In this document: positions 34,446-42,839 of the stretch, one piece after another
How the letters are laid out: each line of letters begins with the position of its first letter
Numbering within the stretch: the stretch's first letter is position 1
Program-made: the position numbers and the translations under genes
Notes under the pieces: generated by a model
The model's database searches: none
Seen by the model: only the letters and a program-made list of their open reading frames with translations
Told to the model about the DNA's origin: nothing
Source: a virus
Length of the DNA stretch: 64,000 nt
Strand: one strand, 5' to 3'
IMG/VR virus record: IMGVR_UViG_3300031612_000002
Span: 1 to 64,000 of that record

Positions 34446-35074
34446 TGAAAATCAATTTATGTGGGGTGGATATCCCTTTACCAGATGGAAAATATGCAAT
34501 CAATGTCAGTGGTGGAGCAGATAGTGCATTATTGCTTTATATATTAATGACGTATACGCAACATGATGTTATTGTAACAACTATGGCGGATGATGAACTC
34601 GCTTTGATCAATTCAATTTCAGCATCGCGAGTTGTTAATAAAGTAATAAAATTAACTGGTAACTTTAATGTAGAGCATAGTATAACATATGTACAGCAAT
34701 ATAGACATCTCGATCAATCACTTATTGACGATGAAACTATTAAAGTATATTATACTGGTGTCACTAGCAATCCGCCAGATGATATATCTATTGGATTTGG
34801 TGATGAAGATGTTGGTTCAGGCGAGACTCTTGGACTAGGTCTGCCTGATAGATCTCCTAATGTAGTGCGAGATATATGGGCGGCTGAAGGCGCTATATGT
34901 TTACCATTCTTCAATGTTGATAAGACGAAAATTGCTGAAATATATGATTATTTAGGAATAACTGAAACACTATTTCCAATGACAGTTAGTTGCACAGTTA
35001 ATACAGATGATACACACTGTGGTGAGTGTTGGTGGTGTGAAGAGCGTAAATGGGCATTTGGTAGATTGGTATGA
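34445..35074 (+). CDS. PP-loop ATP pyrophosphatase, QueC-like
   Basis: 209 residues. I start at 34445 (MKINLCGVDIPLPDGKYAIN), where the ATG overlaps the preceding stop; an in-frame ATG 39 bases upstream lies inside the preceding gene. SGGADS (22-27) is the PP-loop, and four cysteines (183, 192, 195, 198, as C-x8-C-G-x-C-x2-C) form a zinc site like QueC. The centre differs from canonical QueC, and a second, more typical QueC lies at 58.4 kb. Possible role: base or tRNA modification by adenylating a substrate carbonyl. Overlaps the next gene by 4 bases. Confidence 0.72.
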   Translation: MKINLCGVDIPLPDGKYAINVSGGADSALLLYILMTYTQHDVIVTTMADDELALINSISASRVVNKVIKLTGNFNVEHSITYVQQYRHLDQSLIDDETIKVYYTGVTSNPPDDISIGFGDEDVGSGETLGLGLPDRSPNVVRDIWAAEGAICLPFFNVDKTKIAEIYDYLGITETLFPMTVSCTVNTDDTHCGECWWCEERKWAFGRLV

Positions 35075-35649
35075 TAGTTAATACAGATATTGATATAGAT
35101 ATTGCAAACAGAGATAAATTGCTTGCTTTAATCAAAAACACACCTGCAATGATCAAGCGAGACACCACTGAAAAAAAGCACAACACAGGTGTATATTTTC
35201 ACGAGATGCCGACTAATCCATATAATGGCATGGCAACCATAGATCATAAAGAAGCCGAGAAGATGGGTTACTTTAAAATGGATTTGTTGAATGTGTCAGT
35301 TTATAATGATATTAATAATAAAGCAGAACTGGATGAATTACTTGAGATGGAACCTATGTGGGATCTATTGGAACATAGAGAGATTGTAGAGCAGTGTTTC
35401 CATATCCATTCGCATTATGGAATTGTTCAGCAGATGAAGCCCAAAAGTGTTGAACAATTGGCAGCAGTGTTAGCAATGATACGACCAGCAAAGAGTTATC
35501 TAATAGGAAAAGATTGGGATACTGTGATGAATGATATTTGGGTAAAGCCAGAAGACGGTGGTTATTTCTTTAAAAAGTCGCATTCGTATAGTTACGCGAT
35601 GGTAATTGTAATGCAATTGAATAAGATTGTTAAAGAGTCTTTTTCATAA
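35071..35649 (+). CDS. DnaE-like orphan domain (PolIIIalpha-related fragment)
   Basis: 192 residues. IDIANRDKLLALIKNTPAM, HNTGVYFHEMP, EAEKMGYFKMDLLNVSVYND, SVEQLAAVLAMIRPAKSYLI and YFFKKSHSYSYAMVIVMQLN resemble the region of bacterial DNA polymerase III alpha (DnaE) after the catalytic palm. The palm aspartates are absent, so it cannot be a polymerase alone. It is coupled to the PP-loop gene. Similar standalone proteins exist in T4-like aquatic phages, role unknown. It converges with the next minus-strand gene, overlapping by 20 bases. Confidence 0.65.
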   Translation: MIVNTDIDIDIANRDKLLALIKNTPAMIKRDTTEKKHNTGVYFHEMPTNPYNGMATIDHKEAEKMGYFKMDLLNVSVYNDINNKAELDELLEMEPMWDLLEHREIVEQCFHIHSHYGIVQQMKPKSVEQLAAVLAMIRPAKSYLIGKDWDTVMNDIWVKPEDGGYFFKKSHSYSYAMVIVMQLNKIVKESFS

Positions 35650-36001
35650 GATTAATACTTCGACGTTTTATTCGTTTTGTAATAGAATTGCTGAGTCTAA
35701 CTTCTGGTCCAGCAATTATGGTCATCTGTTTTACATTAAAACTTTGTACACAATGTTGAAAATGCCACCTATTTATCAATGCAATATTGATTGGTAACTG
35801 TCTATTAGTTTCCCACCACCATTCCTCTCCTAACATGAGAAATAAATGTTTTTCATCTACATTGTCCAGTCGTTCAAACATGTACATACTTGCGATTTGA
35901 GTGTCTATGTTTTGCATGACACCGACGTATTCGTTTCCAGCGTAAGATAGCACTGTTAGGAATGGATATTGGTCGAGTAATTCTTCATATTGTTTTTGCA
36001 T
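35630..36001 (-). CDS. Conserved phage protein, 123 residues, minus strand
   Basis: MQKQYEELLDQYPFLTVLSY, AGNEYVGVMQNIDTQIASM, FLMLGEEWWWETNRQLPINI form a coherent alpha/beta protein I recognise as a conserved hypothetical of aquatic T4-like phages. It is the only minus-strand gene in this stretch. A TATAAATA box lies 6 bases from its ATG, so the transcript may be leaderless or nearly so. Function unknown. Confidence 0.68.
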   Translation of the reverse strand: MQKQYEELLDQYPFLTVLSYAGNEYVGVMQNIDTQIASMYMFERLDNVDEKHLFLMLGEEWWWETNRQLPINIALINRWHFQHCVQSFNVKQMTIIAGPEVRLSNSITKRIKRRSINLMKKTL

Positions 36002-36007
36002 TACTAT

Positions 36008-36015
36008 TATTTATA
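36008..36015 (-). promoter_or_regulatory. Possible late promoter box on the minus strand
   Basis: Minus strand TATAAATA, a perfect T4-type late box, 6 bases before the minus-strand ATG and divergent from the plus-strand late box at 36038. Confidence 0.4.
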
Positions 36016-36037
36016 CTAAAATATTTTGATCATTTCT

Positions 36038-36047
36038 GCATAAATAT
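36038..36047 (+). promoter_or_regulatory. Late promoter box
   Basis: GCATAAATAT, 24 bases before the next plus-strand start, with CAGGGA between. Confidence 0.65.
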
Positions 36048-36071
36048 AAGTATAATCAGGGACTTATAAAA

Positions 36072-36893
36072 ATGAGCAATTACAGCACAAGTTACAATAT
36101 AAACCAAACTGGCGATCTATACATCTTACAGGATCACGGCACATCAACAGGCGCATCACAGTACAATAGTACACGTGGCACAACGGTCAATGCACCCGTT
36201 AATTTCAATCGTCTTAAATTATTTAAGGGACTTGATAACGAGTTGCATTTCTTTATAAAGAATCAAGATCGTAAGCCTATTAAATTATTTAATATGGAAA
36301 TTAATGCATCATTGGTGTACAGAGAGACTAACAGTACTATATTAAGTACAAAATGTTCTATCACCGATTACGAATTAGGAAGCGTGAAATTAGTAGTTCG
36401 TGCATCCCATTTGTCGAATATAGACATGGGGCTATGTGATTTAGTATTAACATATACTAATGATCTGGGTCTTGTATTGCCTATGTTCGTAGATCAGAAT
36501 ATGCGTCCAAATTTCACAGTAGAGATATCAGATGAAGCACATGCAATACCGTTGACTTCGCAGTCTGTGACAGCATTCGCATCAGATGGTGCATTTGATT
36601 ATAGTTCAATTATTGCGGGACCGTCGTATTACAACAAGCCAAATGGATTGATTACATTTGGTGTATATTGTACTGACTACACGGGTGATTTTTATATGCA
36701 GGGAACAACTGCACAATCGCCAGGACCGGGAGATTGGTTTGATTTAGATTTGACACCATTCTACGATTACCATGAGTTTAATAATTTTACTGGTATTGAG
36801 CCATTTTCGATCGTATCTAATTTATCATATCTACGAGCAAAAATTGATAATACATTATCTGGAACTGTAGATAGAATCGTAATAAGAGTATAA
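36072..36893 (+). CDS. Virion structural protein, BppU-like
   Basis: 273 residues with a late box. The N-terminus is Ser/Thr/Gln-rich; the core (LKLFKGLDNELHFFIKNQD, RKPIKLFNMEINASLVYRE, MGLCDLVLTYTNDLGLVLPM, VDQNMRPNFTVEI) has the pattern of BppU-like baseplate upper-domain proteins that present receptor-binding parts. The C-terminal half is beta-rich (DFYMQGTTAQSPGPGDWFDL). The nearest genes are replication functions, so it is an isolated late gene with its own promoter. Confidence 0.6.
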   Translation: MSNYSTSYNINQTGDLYILQDHGTSTGASQYNSTRGTTVNAPVNFNRLKLFKGLDNELHFFIKNQDRKPIKLFNMEINASLVYRETNSTILSTKCSITDYELGSVKLVVRASHLSNIDMGLCDLVLTYTNDLGLVLPMFVDQNMRPNFTVEISDEAHAIPLTSQSVTAFASDGAFDYSSIIAGPSYYNKPNGLITFGVYCTDYTGDFYMQGTTAQSPGPGDWFDLDLTPFYDYHEFNNFTGIEPFSIVSNLSYLRAKIDNTLSGTVDRIVIRV

Positions 36894-36900
36894 AAATCTA

Positions 36901-36929
36901 TTGACAAGATCGTATTAATCGTGTAGAAT
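36901..36929 (+). promoter_or_regulatory. Sigma70-type promoter of the primase (leaderless)
   Basis: TTGACA 36901-36906, 17-base spacer, TAGAAT 36924-36929. The ATG is only 7 bases after the -10, at the expected transcription start. Confidence 0.72.
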
Positions 36930-36935
36930 GTATAC

Positions 36936-37943
36936 ATGAGATTAATAATAGATTTTACAAGAACGTTAGTGCCTTCCAATTGGAAGTCTTCGCCGGGCGG
37001 TTGGGTTTCTGGTAATTGTCCTGTGTGTGTTCTTAACGGACATTCGCATGACACCAAAGGTCGCGGTGGTTTTCTTATCACTGATGAAAAATTCCAATAC
37101 AATTGTTTCAATTGTAATTACGCTACTGGCTGGTCTGTCGACAAGCGCATAGATGATCGATTAAGGAAGTTATATAAAGCATTCGGTGCCGATGATAGTG
37201 ACATTCAACGATTGCAACTACAGTTGCTTGAAGATCGTGATATTGATGCTATTCTTATCAAGCAACGAGATAAAGATGCTCCTATAAATATCACATGGAA
37301 AGCGCAAGAATTACCAGAAGGTGCAAAGCCTATATCTGAGTATACTGAAGTAACCCCCGAACTTGAAAGAGTATTAGAATACATGGTATCAAGAGGATTA
37401 GATCCTACTGATCCGCGTTTCTATTATTCACCATCTATGTCACCAGCCCGAATGAAGAATAGATTTATTCATGTATTCACTTATCAAGGTGTGATAGTAG
37501 GATATACTGCTAGATGGGTAGGTACTCCTTCAAAAGAAATTCCAAAATACTTTACTAAGCAACCTAAAGTCGACTTCGTATATGGATTAGATAGACAAAC
37601 TAATAAAAAGATTGTTATCGTGACAGAGGGACAACTGGATGCATACTTTACAGATGGAATAGCAGTTGGTTCGAATAACATAAACATGCAACAAGGTAAC
37701 ATAATCGATAATTTGAATAAGAAAATTATATTGTTGCCTGATGCAGATGCTGCAAGTAAATCATTGGTATCTACCGCAATTGAACGAGGCTGGTATGTGG
37801 CATTCCCAGAATGGGATGACTGTAAAGATGCAGCAGACGCAGCATTGAAGTATGGTGAATTATTCACTATACAAACTATATTAGATAGTGCGATACACGG
37901 CAATTTAAAAATACAAGTAATGATGAAAAATTACTGCAAATAA
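36936..37943 (+). CDS. 61: DNA primase (T4 gp61 family)
   Basis: 335 residues. The N-terminal zinc ribbon has Cys28, Cys31 (NCPVC) and Cys57, Cys60 (YNCFNCNY). The TOPRIM core is IVIVTEGQLDAYFTDG and IILLPDADAASKSLVST. It makes RNA primers for lagging-strand synthesis with the gp41 helicase, encoded 0.8 kb downstream. There is no ribosome site and the ATG lies at the predicted transcription start. Confidence 0.92.
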   Translation: MRLIIDFTRTLVPSNWKSSPGGWVSGNCPVCVLNGHSHDTKGRGGFLITDEKFQYNCFNCNYATGWSVDKRIDDRLRKLYKAFGADDSDIQRLQLQLLEDRDIDAILIKQRDKDAPINITWKAQELPEGAKPISEYTEVTPELERVLEYMVSRGLDPTDPRFYYSPSMSPARMKNRFIHVFTYQGVIVGYTARWVGTPSKEIPKYFTKQPKVDFVYGLDRQTNKKIVIVTEGQLDAYFTDGIAVGSNNINMQQGNIIDNLNKKIILLPDADAASKSLVSTAIERGWYVAFPEWDDCKDAADAALKYGELFTIQTILDSAIHGNLKIQVMMKNYCK

Positions 37944-37955
37944 ACGGAATATAAT

Positions 37956-38708
37956 ATGTTAGATGTAATCAAATATAAACAAACAGCAGTCGATGAATCA
38001 CTAAGATGTGAGTTACGGGGCTTCACGATTTTTGTGTCAGACGTACTAGAAGCAGCACAGCAACAGCAGCCTATAAAGAGTTTATGTGAAATAGGAGTAT
38101 CGCAGGGATCTAAGCATCGTATGTGGTGTGAAGTTACAACAGATGATTGCGACATTGTGGGAGTTGACGTATATGATCCAGACAGGGCTGAGCATTATGC
38201 ACTACGACACGAAATAATTCATATTGATAATTTAATACGTGCTAGAGAAGTACTCGAAGATTATCCAAAATTGTCGTATGTTTTAGGCGAAGACGGATAT
38301 CTTGTAGAAACAGTAGATAGAGCATTATCAGCAATATCATCTGACAAATTTGATATTGTACTGGATGACGGTGCAACATGCTGGCCAGATATGCGTAACT
38401 CTCTGCCATCGTGGAGTCGTGCAATAACTGCTACAGGATGTTATATTACAGAAACTCCAACAGGTAATGGTGACACACAGAAAGAAGTTGATCTAGAACA
38501 GAACAAAATTTGGTTTGAAGAATTAGTCGTTCATGGAATGGTAATATTTGATTTATCTGAATTTAATCAGGATGGAGATGAGCATGATAATTATGGAAAT
38601 TTTGTGGGCATCTGGGCACCCAATATTGATTTGTATGTAACAGTTGTTAAAAAATACGAAGAGTACATTGTGGCAGGCAAGCAACACATAGATCATCTGT
38701 TACAGTAG
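37956..38708 (+). CDS. SAM-dependent methyltransferase-like protein
   Basis: 250 residues. CEIGVSQGSKHRMW (about 44-57) fits the glycine loop of a class I methyltransferase, IVGVDVYDP (67-75) the acidic residue of strand 2, and FDIVLDDGATCWPDM (132-146) the strand 4 DD motif. Related TylF/cephalosporin-hydroxylase-like families show the same pattern. Preceded by CGGAATA. Substrate unknown; a sugar or small-molecule O-methyltransferase is more likely than a DNA methylase, since NPPY-like motifs are absent. Confidence 0.65.
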   Translation: MLDVIKYKQTAVDESLRCELRGFTIFVSDVLEAAQQQQPIKSLCEIGVSQGSKHRMWCEVTTDDCDIVGVDVYDPDRAEHYALRHEIIHIDNLIRAREVLEDYPKLSYVLGEDGYLVETVDRALSAISSDKFDIVLDDGATCWPDMRNSLPSWSRAITATGCYITETPTGNGDTQKEVDLEQNKIWFEELVVHGMVIFDLSEFNQDGDEHDNYGNFVGIWAPNIDLYVTVVKKYEEYIVAGKQHIDHLLQ

Positions 38709-38726
38709 AATCACTGCAAATAGGTA

Positions 38727-38755
38727 GTGACAACATAGTATAACTATGTTATAAT
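38727..38755 (+). promoter_or_regulatory. Promoter of gp41 with embedded palindrome
   Basis: GTGACA 38727-38732, 17-base spacer, TATAAT 38750-38755. The spacer is almost filled by the inverted repeat AACATAGT (38732-38739) and ACTATGTT (38743-38750). The same half-sites occur in the promoter at 5866. Confidence 0.65.
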
Positions 38756-38783
38756 ACATCATGTTAATCAAGTAGGAAACCAA

Positions 38784-40178
38784 ATGAGCGAAACAAAAGA
38801 ATATACAGTGGAACTACAGCAACTTTTTATTGAGTTCCTGGCACAAGATAAAGATCTATTCCTACGAGTGAATAATATTTTAGAAGCAAGTTACTTCGAT
38901 AGAACACTCAGGAAGACAGTGCAGTTTCTTCAAGATCATGTATCATCGTATGGTGCATTGCCCACGACAGATCAGATCAAAGCACTCACTAGCATTAAAC
39001 TGGCTGGAATTGGCGATACTGTCGATGATAGGCATAAGAGTTGGTTTATTGATGAATTTGAAACATTCTGCAAGCATAAAGCATTGGAAGCAGCAATTCT
39101 TCAAAGTGCAGATCTTGTAGAAAAAGGTGAATTTGGCGAAGTAGAGCGCATCATTAAAGAAGCAGTGCAAGTAGGTCTTGCGAAGCATATGGGTATCAAC
39201 TATTGGGATGATCCTAAAGAGCGTATTGAAGCAGCAAGGCATTCGCGAGCAGGTACAAGCACTGGTTGGAAGTCGGTTGATTATAAATTGTTTGGTGGAT
39301 TTAACCCAGGCGAGTTGAATATCTTCGCAGCAGCATCAGGTGGTGGTAAAAGTTTATTCTTACAAAACTTGGCACTTAATTGGTCATTGATGGGTAAGAA
39401 TGTTTTATATGTTTCACTAGAATTAAGTGAGTCATTGTCAGGTTTACGACTTGATGGTATGTTAACTGGTATGAATACAAAAGCGATCTTCAACGATGTA
39501 GAAGGTACAGCGTTGAAAGTAGGTATGCAAGGCAAGTCTGCGGGCAAACTACAGATAATTCAAGTACCCAACGGTATCACTACAAATGATTTGACAAGTT
39601 ACATGAGAGAATTTGAAGTTCAGAATGGTGTACGCATCGATGCTATGTTGGTTGACTACTTAGATCTAATGACTCCCGCAGGACGAAAGATCAATGCGAG
39701 TGACTTGTTTATTAAAGATAAGTATGTTTCTGAAGAATTGCGTAACTTCGCAGTAGAGAATAATGTATTGTTTGCAACTGCGTCACAGTTGAATAGATCG
39801 GCAGTTGAAGAAGTAGAATTCGATCATAGTCATATCTCTGGTGGTTTAAGTAAGATTCAAACAGCAGATAACGTAATTGGTATCTTTACAAGTCAAGCGA
39901 TGAGAGAGCGTGGTAGGTATCAAATTCAATTTATGAAGACACGTAGTTCATCTGGTGTAGGACAGAAAGTTGATTTAGCGTTTGATATAGAAGGGTTGCG
40001 AATTACCGACTTGCCTGATGATGAGCAAGATACTATAACGAATCAATCTAGTACAATATATGATAAATTAAAGAAGAAAAACACGATAGTTCAAAGTCCC
40101 AATGAGGCAGCGCCTGAGCCTACTAGTACAGAAGACCAATCAGCGCGTCTACGTAGTATTTTAAGAAAACAAGATTAA
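38784..40178 (+). CDS. 41: Replicative DNA helicase (T4 gp41, DnaB-like)
   Basis: 464 residues. Helical N-terminal domain (1-150), then a RecA-like core with Walker A ASGGGKS (184-190), VLYVSLELSES, AMLVDYLDLMTPAG and TASQLNRSAVEEVEFDHSHI. It unwinds the fork as a hexamer and works with the gp61 primase upstream. The C-terminal 50 residues are a flexible Pro/Ser/Thr tail ending RLRSILRKQD. GTAGGAAA precedes the ATG. Confidence 0.94.
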   Translation: MSETKEYTVELQQLFIEFLAQDKDLFLRVNNILEASYFDRTLRKTVQFLQDHVSSYGALPTTDQIKALTSIKLAGIGDTVDDRHKSWFIDEFETFCKHKALEAAILQSADLVEKGEFGEVERIIKEAVQVGLAKHMGINYWDDPKERIEAARHSRAGTSTGWKSVDYKLFGGFNPGELNIFAAASGGGKSLFLQNLALNWSLMGKNVLYVSLELSESLSGLRLDGMLTGMNTKAIFNDVEGTALKVGMQGKSAGKLQIIQVPNGITTNDLTSYMREFEVQNGVRIDAMLVDYLDLMTPAGRKINASDLFIKDKYVSEELRNFAVENNVLFATASQLNRSAVEEVEFDHSHISGGLSKIQTADNVIGIFTSQAMRERGRYQIQFMKTRSSSGVGQKVDLAFDIEGLRITDLPDDEQDTITNQSSTIYDKLKKKNTIVQSPNEAAPEPTSTEDQSARLRSILRKQD

Positions 40179-40180
40179 AT

Positions 40181-40190
40181 GCATAAATAC
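40181..40190 (+). promoter_or_regulatory. Late promoter box
   Basis: GCATAAATAC just after the gp41 stop codon, 23 bases before a GTG-started gene. It marks the switch from replication to virion/assembly genes. Confidence 0.68.
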
Positions 40191-40212
40191 ACATAAGCAT
40201 GGAGACATTGAC

Positions 40213-40461
40213 GTGAAGAAACGAACTACATCATTATTAGAAGAAATTAATAATATTGCACCAGCCAGAGATACCGCACAATTAATAGAAAGCCGTGGTA
40301 TTAATGTATTGAGTAGTATGATCAATCTTCTTGAAATGATAGAACAGAATTATGATGCTGATATCGCGCAAGATTTACAAAAGCGTATGATATTAGATCT
40401 TAAAAATAGAGAACCAAGTCGTTTTGTGCGCGGTGTAAAAAAACTACGAGACAAAAAATGA
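40213..40461 (+). CDS. Small conserved protein, 82 residues
   Basis: GTG start with GGAG 9 bases upstream. A helical, basic protein: SLLEEINNIAPARDTAQLIE, then INVLSSMINLLEMIEQNY, with a basic end. I recognise the IAPARD and NVLSSMINLLE pattern from conserved proteins of aquatic T4-like phages. Late expression and overlap with the next gene suggest a structural or assembly role. Confidence 0.65.
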   Translation: MKKRTTSLLEEINNIAPARDTAQLIESRGINVLSSMINLLEMIEQNYDADIAQDLQKRMILDLKNREPSRFVRGVKKLRDKK

Positions 40462-41690
40462 AAATTTCAGAAATTATTAATATTACAGGCAAGAAGAAGC
40501 GTGAAGCAAGAGATGCAAGAAATCGCAGATTGAAGTCTGGATCAGATTTATACGATGTTGATGTATCCGAGTTGGGAGAATCAGTACTATCAGAAAGTCG
40601 CATACAGCACGTAGAAGACTTGATATTTTTCCAAGGCAGCAATGGTGCTATGAGAGCAGTTGAAGCACTTCGCAGTATGTCAGGAGATGATCATAAAGCA
40701 GTAACACTTAAATGGGATGGAAGTCCTGCAATGGTATTTGGTCGCGATCAAGACGGTGAGTTTATATTCACAGACAAGTCAGGATTTTCAGCAGTTAAAA
40801 CAGATGGTAAGGCAAAGAGTCCAGAACAACTACAAGATATTATGCTTAGTCGTAGTGGTGGTAAGTTCCGTGAAGACCCAAAGCGCATGGCATTTGCAAA
40901 ACAGTTATCAAATTTGTTTACTATATATGAAAAAGCAGTACCGACTGACTATAGAGGATTCTTTAAAGGCGATCTATTATATCAATCAACGCCTCAAGTT
41001 GTCGAAAAGAACTATGTGTTCAAGCCAAACGTAGTTGAGTATGCAGTAGATGTAGAAAGCGATTTAGGTAAGCGCATTGGTGCAAGTACATCTGGTATTG
41101 TGATACATAGAGAAGAAGATGCCAATGGTAACGAAGGACCTTTGAGTAACATCGACTTGTTTAACAACCAAAAAGATGTATTGGTAGTACCAAGTGTAAC
41201 CACAGAACAACCTGTCGAAGTTGATACAGGTGCAATTGACCAACTTGAACAAATAATTAAAAAGAATGCAGCAGGCGTTGATGAACTATTAAATGACAAC
41301 ACGCTAACCACACAGAAAATGAAAGTATTGCCCGAATTACTATACGCATATATGAATAGTAAGGTAGACACGGGTCTAACTAAGTTAGGTGCAGATTTCC
41401 CAACTTGGTTAGAGAATAGAAAACAAGTTTCAGATAAAATGAAAGTCAAAGTATTAGAATATATTGGTCAACATAAAGTTGCATTCGTTGCATTATGGAA
41501 TGTAGTAGCAGCAGTTATGGCTACTAAAGACGATATCATTGGTAAATTTGATAGTCAAGGTGGACAAGTGAAGCAAAGCATTAACGGTCAGCCAGGCGGA
41601 GAAGGTTACGTACTCGCTCATCCCAAAGGTGATATGAAGTTAGTTCCAAGAGCAACGTTTAGTGCAGCAAATAGAGGAGTGGTAAGATAA
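40458..41690 (+). CDS. Predicted nucleotidyltransferase (RNA/DNA-ligase fold)
   Basis: 410 residues. AVTLKWDGSPAMVFG (K85-W-D-G) matches ligase motif I (KxDG), where lysine takes AMP. DYRGFFKGDLLYQSTPQ fits motif III. GEGYVLAHPKGDMKLVPRA matches motif IV (EGxV, 382-385) and a motif V lysine (K394). A helical insertion of about 150 residues separates III and IV. The basic N-terminus (KKKREARDARNRRLK) may bind nucleic acid or target the head. Conserved in aquatic T4-like phages as unknown. Activity is a prediction. Confidence 0.6.
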   Translation: MKISEIINITGKKKREARDARNRRLKSGSDLYDVDVSELGESVLSESRIQHVEDLIFFQGSNGAMRAVEALRSMSGDDHKAVTLKWDGSPAMVFGRDQDGEFIFTDKSGFSAVKTDGKAKSPEQLQDIMLSRSGGKFREDPKRMAFAKQLSNLFTIYEKAVPTDYRGFFKGDLLYQSTPQVVEKNYVFKPNVVEYAVDVESDLGKRIGASTSGIVIHREEDANGNEGPLSNIDLFNNQKDVLVVPSVTTEQPVEVDTGAIDQLEQIIKKNAAGVDELLNDNTLTTQKMKVLPELLYAYMNSKVDTGLTKLGADFPTWLENRKQVSDKMKVKVLEYIGQHKVAFVALWNVVAAVMATKDDIIGKFDSQGGQVKQSINGQPGGEGYVLAHPKGDMKLVPRATFSAANRGVVR

Positions 41691-42382
41691 TGTCAGATGA
41701 ATTAGAATTTATGCAAACTCTGGGCGAAGCAAGAATGTTCAGAACAAGAAATCAAATTGCTAGTGCAGGAGCGAGGGGTTTAACTGATCATTTGTTCGTT
41801 AGTCTTATGAGTCTATATGCAATGAGCAATGATTACAATTATGCACCTGTTGCAAAGGCATATGCACAACGAACCACTGCGATGGGCAATTTCAATCGTC
41901 CAAGTCCAAGCAGTCCAGATTTATATCAAACAATTTTTAGTATTCAGCGTCCAAGTGAAATGTTTAGTGACGAGAAAGACACTATGTTGATGGGCAAAGT
42001 AAAGATTGATACTCCGAAGATAAAGCAATTCTTACAAAAGATCAAAACTGGTAATATGAGTCCAGCAGTGGCTCAGCAGTTCTTTTTTAAGTTAGAAAAA
42101 GATTTAAAGATTCAAGATCCTAAGTTGCGTGCAGCACGTCGACTAACACAAGATTGGACTAAATTGTCAACACAGCAACAGCAATTGGTTACAACTCAAT
42201 TAATGAGATATTTCAGAATGAATGCTCGTCGTAGTGACTTGATGCCATTATATTCAAAGTTTGCAAAAGACAAAGGTCTTGAGATTAACGATGCTAAGAA
42301 ATCAAGCATTGGTAACACATTGGCAAAGGGCGCCGCTGCATTTGCAGTTGGTTACGCCGCTGGTAAAGCGTTAGAACTTTAA
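41690..42382 (+). CDS. Conserved phage protein with C-terminal glycine-zipper-like helix
   Basis: 230 residues. Mostly helical: MSDELEFMQTLGEARMFRTR, LFVSLMSLYAMSNDYNYAP, then a long charged region and a last hydrophobic stretch NTLAKGAAAFAVGYAAGKAL with small residues every four positions, suggesting membrane contact or helix packing. ATG overlaps the preceding stop by one base. Conserved in T4-like aquatic phages as unknown; a late virion or assembly role is likely. Confidence 0.62.
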   Translation: MSDELEFMQTLGEARMFRTRNQIASAGARGLTDHLFVSLMSLYAMSNDYNYAPVAKAYAQRTTAMGNFNRPSPSSPDLYQTIFSIQRPSEMFSDEKDTMLMGKVKIDTPKIKQFLQKIKTGNMSPAVAQQFFFKLEKDLKIQDPKLRAARRLTQDWTKLSTQQQQLVTTQLMRYFRMNARRSDLMPLYSKFAKDKGLEINDAKKSSIGNTLAKGAAAFAVGYAAGKALEL

Positions 42383-42383
42383 C

Positions 42384-42791
42384 ATGCGCATTGAGCATGT
42401 ATTATACACGCTGGTTGATATTACTGATACTGGCGTTAATAATCCTAAAGGTTCCACTATGGAATTCCGTCAAGCCCAAAATTTAAATTCATTGATACAG
42501 GTGTTGAGTATGCGTACCCAGCCATTAAACCTAATTGTGACGAAACTTGAAAATGCGTCAATGAGTGAATATAAATTTGGTTCAAAATTCAAAGATACTC
42601 ATTCTGTATGGAAATTAATATTCACGACAGATTCACAAGATGCATATCGTTCAGGTGATGGTAAATACACACATTTAATAAATGACTGCAATAATGTTCC
42701 TATGCACACTGAATTAACTGAAACCATTAAATTCAATCCGAGTAGTATGTCCACACAGAATAAAAAAATCAAAAACATCTATTTTATATAA
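42384..42791 (+). CDS. Conserved phage protein, 135 residues
   Basis: MRIEHVLYTLVDITDTGVNN, then FRQAQNLNSLIQVLSMRTQP and FGSKFKDTHSVWKLIFTTD are a recognisable conserved pattern of T4-like aquatic phages. Alpha/beta, soluble, ends in KFNPSSMSTQNKKIKNIYFI. It starts 1 base after the previous gene. Function unknown; cotranscribed with late genes. Confidence 0.65.
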   Translation: MRIEHVLYTLVDITDTGVNNPKGSTMEFRQAQNLNSLIQVLSMRTQPLNLIVTKLENASMSEYKFGSKFKDTHSVWKLIFTTDSQDAYRSGDGKYTHLINDCNNVPMHTELTETIKFNPSSMSTQNKKIKNIYFI

Positions 42792-42802
42792 TAAGCGTCT
42801 TT

Positions 42803-42812
42803 GCATAAATAC
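42803..42812 (+). promoter_or_regulatory. Late promoter box
   Basis: GCATAAATAC. A small hairpin GACGC-AGA-GCGTC (42821-42833) follows in the leader. Confidence 0.65.
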
Positions 42813-42839
42813 TTAGAAGAGACGCAGAGCGTCCCAAGA

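Noticed and set aside
42801-42839. TTG start that would extend the coiled-coil protein by 13 residues
   Set aside because: The TTG lies within the late promoter box GCATAAATAC, so it would not be transcribed from it.
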